A stretch of DNA of 10,242 nt from UBA6544 sp049601975 (GTDB lineage: Bacteria; Pseudomonadota; Alphaproteobacteria; UBA8366): contig JBMYRC010000142.1 of NCBI GenBank assembly GCA_049601975.1, positions 1 to 10,242 on the forward strand, given 5' to 3'. This document shows, one piece after another, positions 6,659 to 10,242 of this stretch (position 1 is the first letter of the stretch; each line of letters opens with the position of its first letter). A program made the position numbers and the translations under genes. The notes below the pieces were generated by a model. That model worked only from the letters and a program-made list of their open reading frames with translations, was not told the origin of the DNA and did no database searches.

Positions 6659-7546
6659 CTACAGCGCTTCAGCACCGGAGATGATCTCGATCAACTCCTT
6701 GGTGATGCCGGCTTGGCGCGCGCGGTTGTAGGTGAGTGTTAATTTATCGATCATGTCGCCCGCGTTCCGCGATGCGCTGTCCATTGCGGTCATCCGGGCA
6801 CCCTGCTCGGAGGCGAATGTCTCCAACATGGCGCGGAAAACCTGAACCGATAGGTTCCGGGGCAGCAAATCGGCAAGGATTTCCTCCTCGTCGGGCTCGT
6901 ATTCGTAGCTCGCCGCGACACCGCCGCTGATCTCTTCCTCGTCGTCCGCCTCCGGCACTGAGAAGGGAATGAGCTGTTGCGGCGTGACGTCTTGCGTCAA
7001 CGCTGAGATAAACTTGTTGTAGACGATCGTGCAGCAGTCAAAATCGCCGTTATCGAACATATGGGTGATATTGCTGGCGATCATATCGGCGCCCGCGAAT
7101 GTCGGGACCGGTTTGGCGATTTCTTCCAGCGCCTCGACCAACTTGTCGGGATATTCCCGGCGCATGATCGCGTTACCCTTCCGGCCGACACCGAACAGCT
7201 TGACGGTTTTGCCGTCCGCTTCCAGGTCGCGTACCATTTTGCGGACGCCGCGCATAATACTACCATTGAAACCGCCACAGAGGCCGCGGTCCGTGGTCAT
7301 CACGACCAGCAGATGGACGCTATCGCTGCCGGTCCCAGCCAGCAGCTTGGGTCCACCTTCACCGCTGGTGCCGCCCGCAAGGGAGCCTAACATGCGTTCC
7401 ATGCGTTCCGCATAGGGACGCGCGGCAATCGCCTGATCTTGGGCGCGCCGCAATTTGGCAGCGGCCACCATCTTCATCGCCGAGGTGATCCGTTTAGTGG
7501 ATTTCACGCTCGTGATGCGGGTTCTAAGGTCCTTGAGACTAGGCAT
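6659..7546 (-). CDS. atpG: F1 ATP synthase gamma subunit
   Basis: Gamma is the asymmetric rotor shaft inside the alpha3beta3 ring. The 295-residue protein begins with the N-terminal coiled-coil helix MPSLKDLRTRITSVKSTKRI, in which KSTKRITSAMKMVAAAKLRRAQ is near-invariant. The Rossmann-like middle includes TTDRGLCGGFNG (84-95). The C-terminal helix (about 237-292) contains SEQGARMTAMDSASRNAGDMI. An acidic insertion at about 199-222 (EADDEEEISGG...EPDEEE) is common in alphaproteobacterial gamma subunits and follows the region where other lineages carry regulatory loops. The ribosome binding site is modest: GGGAG lies about 13 nt upstream of the ATG. It sits 24 bp after atpA. Confidence 0.98.
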   Translation of the reverse strand: MPSLKDLRTRITSVKSTKRITSAMKMVAAAKLRRAQDQAIAARPYAERMERMLGSLAGGTSGEGGPKLLAGTGSDSVHLLVVMTTDRGLCGGFNGSIMRGVRKMVRDLEADGKTVKLFGVGRKGNAIMRREYPDKLVEALEEIAKPVPTFAGADMIASNITHMFDNGDFDCCTIVYNKFISALTQDVTPQQLIPFSVPEADDEEEISGGVAASYEYEPDEEEILADLLPRNLSVQVFRAMLETFASEQGARMTAMDSASRNAGDMIDKLTLTYNRARQAGITKELIEIISGAEAL

Positions 7547-7570
7547 CGGCTTTCGCTTGCTCCCGCGCCC

Positions 7571-9103
7571 TTAGGCGGCGAAGGTTTTGGCGTATTGATC
7601 CATGATTTCGGCGATCTTTTTATCCGTCTCGCCCGATAGCTCGCCCTCGGCCCGGATGGTCGCCAAGATGTCTGAATGATTGTTGTGGAAGTCTTCAAGC
7701 AGACCTTGCTCAAAACGTCCGATATCGCGGACCTCGATGGGATCCAGGTAACCCCGGACACCGGCGTAAATCGCGATAACCTGCTCTTCAACGGCGAGCG
7801 GGTTGTATTGCGGCTGCTTCAGCAATTCCGTCAGCCGCGAACCACGGGCTAACAGGCGTTGGGTCGAGGCGTCGAGATCGGAGGCGAACTGTGAGAAGGC
7901 TTCCATTTCGCGATACTGCGCGAGTTCCAGCTTAATCGTGCCCGCGACCTGCTTCATCGCCTTGATTTGTGCGGCGGATCCAACACGGCTGACCGACAGG
8001 CCGACGTTAATGGCCGGGCGAATACCTTTATAGAACAGGTCCGTCTCCAGGAAGATCTGACCGTCGGTGATCGAAATCACGTTGGTCGGGATATAAGCGG
8101 AGACATCATTCGCCTGGGTCTCAATGATCGGCAGCGCCGTCAATGATCCGTTGCCGTGGGCCTCGCCCATCTTGGCCGCGCGTTCCAGCAAGCGTGAGTG
8201 GAGATAGAAAACATCGCCCGGATAGGCTTCGCGGCCCGGCGGGCGGCGCAGCAACAAGGACATTTGACGATACGCGGTAGCCTGCTTCGAGAGATCATCA
8301 TAAATGATCAGCCCGTGCATGCCGTTGTCCCGAAAATATTCGCCCATCGCACAACCGGCGTAAGGGGCGAGGAACTGCATCGGGGCCGGCTCGGACGCGG
8401 TCGCGGCAACAACGATGCTGTATTCCATCGCGCCGTTTTCCTCGAGCGTCTTCACCACCTGTGCGACCGTCGAGCGTTTTTGCCCGATCACGACGTAGAT
8501 GCAGTAGAGTTTCTTCGATTCGTCGTCCGTATCGTTGACCGACTTCTGATTGATGATCGTGTCAATCGCGACGGCGGTCTTACCGGTCTGACGGTCACCA
8601 ATGATCAGCTCGCGCTGGCCACGGCCAACAGGAACCAAGGAGTCGAGCGCCTTGAGGCCGGTCTGCATCGGCTCATGCACGGATTGACGCGGGATAATGC
8701 CGGGTGCCTTAACGTCGACTAAGCTGCGTTCGGACCCATCAATTGGGCCCTTGCCGTCGATCGGATTGCCGAGAGCGTCAACCACGCGGCCAAGCAAGCC
8801 CTTGCCGACCGGGACATCAACGATGGTACCGGTCCGCTTGACCGTATCACCTTCTTTAATGTCACGGTCGTTACCGAAGATAACAACACCGACATTATCG
8901 TCCTCAAGGTTCAGCGCCATGCCCCGGATACCGCCTGGGAATTCGACCATTTCACCGGCCTGGACGTTGTCGAGGCCATAGACGCGGGCGACACCGTCAC
9001 CAACGGAAATAACCTGTCCGACTTCCGCGACATCTGTCTCGGTGCCGAAATTGGCGATCTGTTCTTTCAGGATGGCGGAGATTTCCGCGGCGCGGATTTC
9101 CAT
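7571..9103 (-). CDS. atpA: F1 ATP synthase alpha subunit
   Basis: Alpha alternates with beta in the F1 head, binds non-catalytic nucleotide and donates the arginine finger to the catalytic site. The 510-residue length is normal. It begins MEIRAAEISAILKEQI, the conserved N-terminal helix that meets delta. The P-loop is GDRQTGKT (169-176, Lys175), YVVIGQKRSTVAQ spans 203-215, the family signature PAINVGLSVS is at 363-372, and the arginine finger is Arg373 in SVSRVGSAAQ. Its ATG overlaps the atpH TGA by one base (TGATG), and AAGGGAG (complement of 9111-9117) lies inside the end of atpH, so translation is probably coupled. Confidence 0.99.
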   Translation of the reverse strand: MEIRAAEISAILKEQIANFGTETDVAEVGQVISVGDGVARVYGLDNVQAGEMVEFPGGIRGMALNLEDDNVGVVIFGNDRDIKEGDTVKRTGTIVDVPVGKGLLGRVVDALGNPIDGKGPIDGSERSLVDVKAPGIIPRQSVHEPMQTGLKALDSLVPVGRGQRELIIGDRQTGKTAVAIDTIINQKSVNDTDDESKKLYCIYVVIGQKRSTVAQVVKTLEENGAMEYSIVVAATASEPAPMQFLAPYAGCAMGEYFRDNGMHGLIIYDDLSKQATAYRQMSLLLRRPPGREAYPGDVFYLHSRLLERAAKMGEAHGNGSLTALPIIETQANDVSAYIPTNVISITDGQIFLETDLFYKGIRPAINVGLSVSRVGSAAQIKAMKQVAGTIKLELAQYREMEAFSQFASDLDASTQRLLARGSRLTELLKQPQYNPLAVEEQVIAIYAGVRGYLDPIEVRDIGRFEQGLLEDFHNNHSDILATIRAEGELSGETDKKIAEIMDQYAKTFAA

Positions 9104-9660
9104 CAGCCGGCTCCCTTCATTACGAGTTTCATTCTATTAAGTTGGGTCTTTATCGAAGAGTCGATCATTCGGCTCCCGACCTGGACCACCATGCCGCCGA
9201 TAAGGGCGGGGTCTACCTTCATGGAAAGGGCGACGTTACGCCCTTCGACCCGCTGCAACGCCTCTTCGACGGCGCGAGCTTGGTCTTCGCTCAAGCTTTG
9301 AGCGGACGTTACTTCCGCTGAAATCTCACCCCGGCGTTCCGCCAGTTCCGCGAGAAAGGCGCGAATAATATGTCTGAGAGCATAAAGACGGCGATTCGCG
9401 GCGGAAACGCTGACAAATCTATGCGTCAACTCATCCGCACCCGCGTGCTGCAAGAGCGCGCCGATTGCTTGGCTTTGGGCGGCTCGTCCTATTACCGGAC
9501 TCGCCATCATCCGCCGAAGGTCTTCGTTCTCCTCGATCGCGGCGTCTAGCGCCTTCAGATCGTCGGCGACAACGTCCAGCTTCCGCTGTTCGTCCGCCAG
9601 CTCGAACAAAGCCAATGCGTAGCGGGCTGCCATTCCCGATTCGCTAGCCTTGGATGCCAC
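9103..9660 (-). CDS. atpH: F1 ATP synthase delta subunit (OSCP), GTG start
   Basis: Delta is the top of the peripheral stalk, holding the alpha3beta3 ring to the b subunits of F0. The protein has 185 residues from a GTG start. The N-terminal six-helix domain begins SGMAARYALALFELADEQ (8-25). The C-terminal signature DPALIGGMVVQVGSRMIDSSI (150-170) leads to the family's end at KTQLNRMK. The frame is open 57 codons upstream to an ATG at 9831. I reject that and the ATG at 9735 because GGGGAG sits 8 nt before the GTG, because family members normally begin only a few residues before SG(L/M)A-RYA, and because a candidate promoter lies inside the extension. It is the first gene of the operon; no F0 genes adjoin it on this side. 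Confidence 0.95.
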   Translation of the reverse strand: MASKASESGMAARYALALFELADEQRKLDVVADDLKALDAAIEENEDLRRMMASPVIGRAAQSQAIGALLQHAGADELTHRFVSVSAANRRLYALRHIIRAFLAELAERRGEISAEVTSAQSLSEDQARAVEEALQRVEGRNVALSMKVDPALIGGMVVQVGSRMIDSSIKTQLNRMKLVMKGAG

Positions 9661-9668
9661 CTGGGATT

Positions 9669-9674
9669 CTCCCC
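9669..9674 (-). promoter_or_regulatory. Shine-Dalgarno site that decides the atpH GTG start
   Basis: Read on the minus strand, GGGGAG lies 8 nt upstream of the GTG at 9660. Neither upstream in-frame ATG (9735, 9831) has a comparable site, so this element is the main sequence evidence for the short 185-residue delta subunit. Confidence 0.7.
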
Positions 9675-9740
9675 GATTACGTTCCGGATATTTGTCGTCA
9701 ATGCCCGGAATTCCTAAGGTTTTAAGCCGCTCCATTAGGG

Positions 9741-9753
9741 CTTTTGCCAAAAG
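9741..9753. repeat. 13-bp palindrome in the atp operon leader
   Basis: CTTTTGCCAAAAG is a perfect inverted repeat (CTTTTG / CAAAAG) around one central base. It lies about 2-15 bp downstream of the predicted atp transcription start, where an operator would act, and about 80 bp upstream of the atpH start codon. A six-base arm with a one-base centre is too tight to be an RNA hairpin terminator. It may be a protein binding site, or chance. Confidence 0.4.
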
Positions 9754-9761
9754 GCGAGCGG

Positions 9762-9790
9762 TGTTTAGCACATGCAAAATAGGGGCGCAA
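9762..9790 (-). promoter_or_regulatory. Candidate promoter of the atpHAGDC operon
   Basis: On the minus strand, TTGCGC (complement of 9785-9790) and TAAACA (complement of 9762-9767) are separated by 17 bp. TG one base before the -10 box gives an extended -10 (TGCTAAACA). Transcription would start near 9755, leaving a leader of about 95 nt before atpH. The box matches are moderate, but position and spacing are right. Confidence 0.4.
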
Positions 9791-9896
9791 CCCGCGTTGA
9801 AACAGCAGAATTGTCGCAGCCCTGCTGACACCCTCGCTGCGGCACGGTTTTGGTACCGATTTCTCTTATGTACGGGACCGGAATTGGAGGCGGGAA

Positions 9897-10242
9897 ATGA
9901 TGAAAAATGGGGTGATGGTGACGGGCGCGGCGAGCGGAATCGGCTATTCCTGCGCCCGTGATTTTTTAACAGACGGGGTATCGGTGGTCGCAGCTGATAT
10001 CGGCGATATCCCGGTCGCTTTGATGGAGGTGGGCGGCTGCTTGGCGCAAACCTTCGATGTATCGTCGCCCGGCGCCTGCAAATCCGCCGTTTCCGAAGCC
10101 TGCGATAAATTCCGCGGATTGAGTGCGCTTAACCATTTCGCCGGCATTCATCACACGAAAACCCGGGAGGAAGTCGACGCCGATGACTTCGCGAGAGCGA
10201 TGGCGGTGAATGTCACCGGCTCTTTCCTGATCGCACAGGCGG
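9897..10242 (+). CDS. Short-chain dehydrogenase/reductase, N-terminal part (cut by window end)
   Basis: The frame from the ATG at 9897 is open to the window edge, giving 115 residues. It begins MMKNGVMVTGAASGIGYSCA, the classic SDR nucleotide-binding loop TGxxxGIG (residues 9-16). Asp34 at the end of the second strand (VVAADI) suggests NAD(H) rather than NADP(H). FDVSS (53-57) is the adenine-contact segment, and AVNVTGSFL (103-111) contains the catalytic-tetrad Asn105. The usual NNAG motif is replaced by HFAG (80-83). The Ser and YxxxK catalytic residues lie beyond the window, so the substrate cannot be guessed. GGAGG (9887-9891) lies 5 nt before the ATG. A second ATG follows immediately. The gene is divergent from the atp operon across a 236-bp region. 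Confidence 0.88.
   Translation, partial: MMKNGVMVTGAASGIGYSCARDFLTDGVSVVAADIGDIPVALMEVGGCLAQTFDVSSPGACKSAVSEACDKFRGLSALNHFAGIHHTKTREEVDADDFARAMAVNVTGSFLIAQA

Noticed and set aside
9803..9827. Inverted repeat CAGCAG...CTGCTG with a 13-nt loop upstream of the atp promoter
   Set aside because: Six-base arms in GC-rich intergenic DNA are expected by chance. There is no T tract and no clear promoter alignment for the SDR gene.

Overview
The window is an ordinary chromosomal segment of an alphaproteobacterium, probably from the Rhodospirillales or a related order. The evidence is a five-gene F1-ATPase operon (atpH-atpA-atpG-atpD-atpC) with no F0 genes attached, a leuB-asd neighbourhood, and moderately GC-rich coding sequence. 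The order-level placement is inference. I see no insertion sequence, CRISPR array, tRNA, rRNA or phage gene.

Bases 1-371, + strand: the last 23 codons of leuB (leucine biosynthesis) are followed by a compact unit. It has its own candidate promoter (84-113), a strong ribosome binding site (131-136), a 45-residue secreted-looking peptide (144-281) and a convincing intrinsic terminator (337-371). This is the least-described part of the window.

Bases 372-2892, + strand: asd (aspartate-semialdehyde dehydrogenase, the branch to lysine, threonine and methionine) is followed closely by a TPR protein with a C-terminal GT9-like glycosyltransferase domain. Bases 2895-4668: a PdxY-type pyridoxal kinase on the minus strand is divergent from a CitE/malyl-CoA-lyase-type CoA ester lyase on the + strand. 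About 58 bp lie between their preferred starts. The kinase meets the TPR gene tail to tail with 2 bp between stop codons.

Bases 4739-9660, minus strand: atpHAGDC encodes the whole soluble F1 head (delta, alpha, gamma, beta, epsilon), which makes or hydrolyses ATP once docked on a membrane F0 sector encoded elsewhere. All catalytic motifs are intact. atpH most likely starts at a GTG well inside the longest open frame. Its 5' leader carries a candidate sigma-70 promoter and a near-perfect short palindrome just downstream. Bases 9897-10242, + strand: the start of a short-chain dehydrogenase, divergent from the operon and cut by the window end.

The window joins amino-acid biosynthesis (leuB, asd), cofactor supply (pdxY), an uncertain CoA-ester reaction and energy conservation (F1). 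The most distinctive observation is the small exported-peptide unit between leuB and asd. I found no multi-gene system that looks new.
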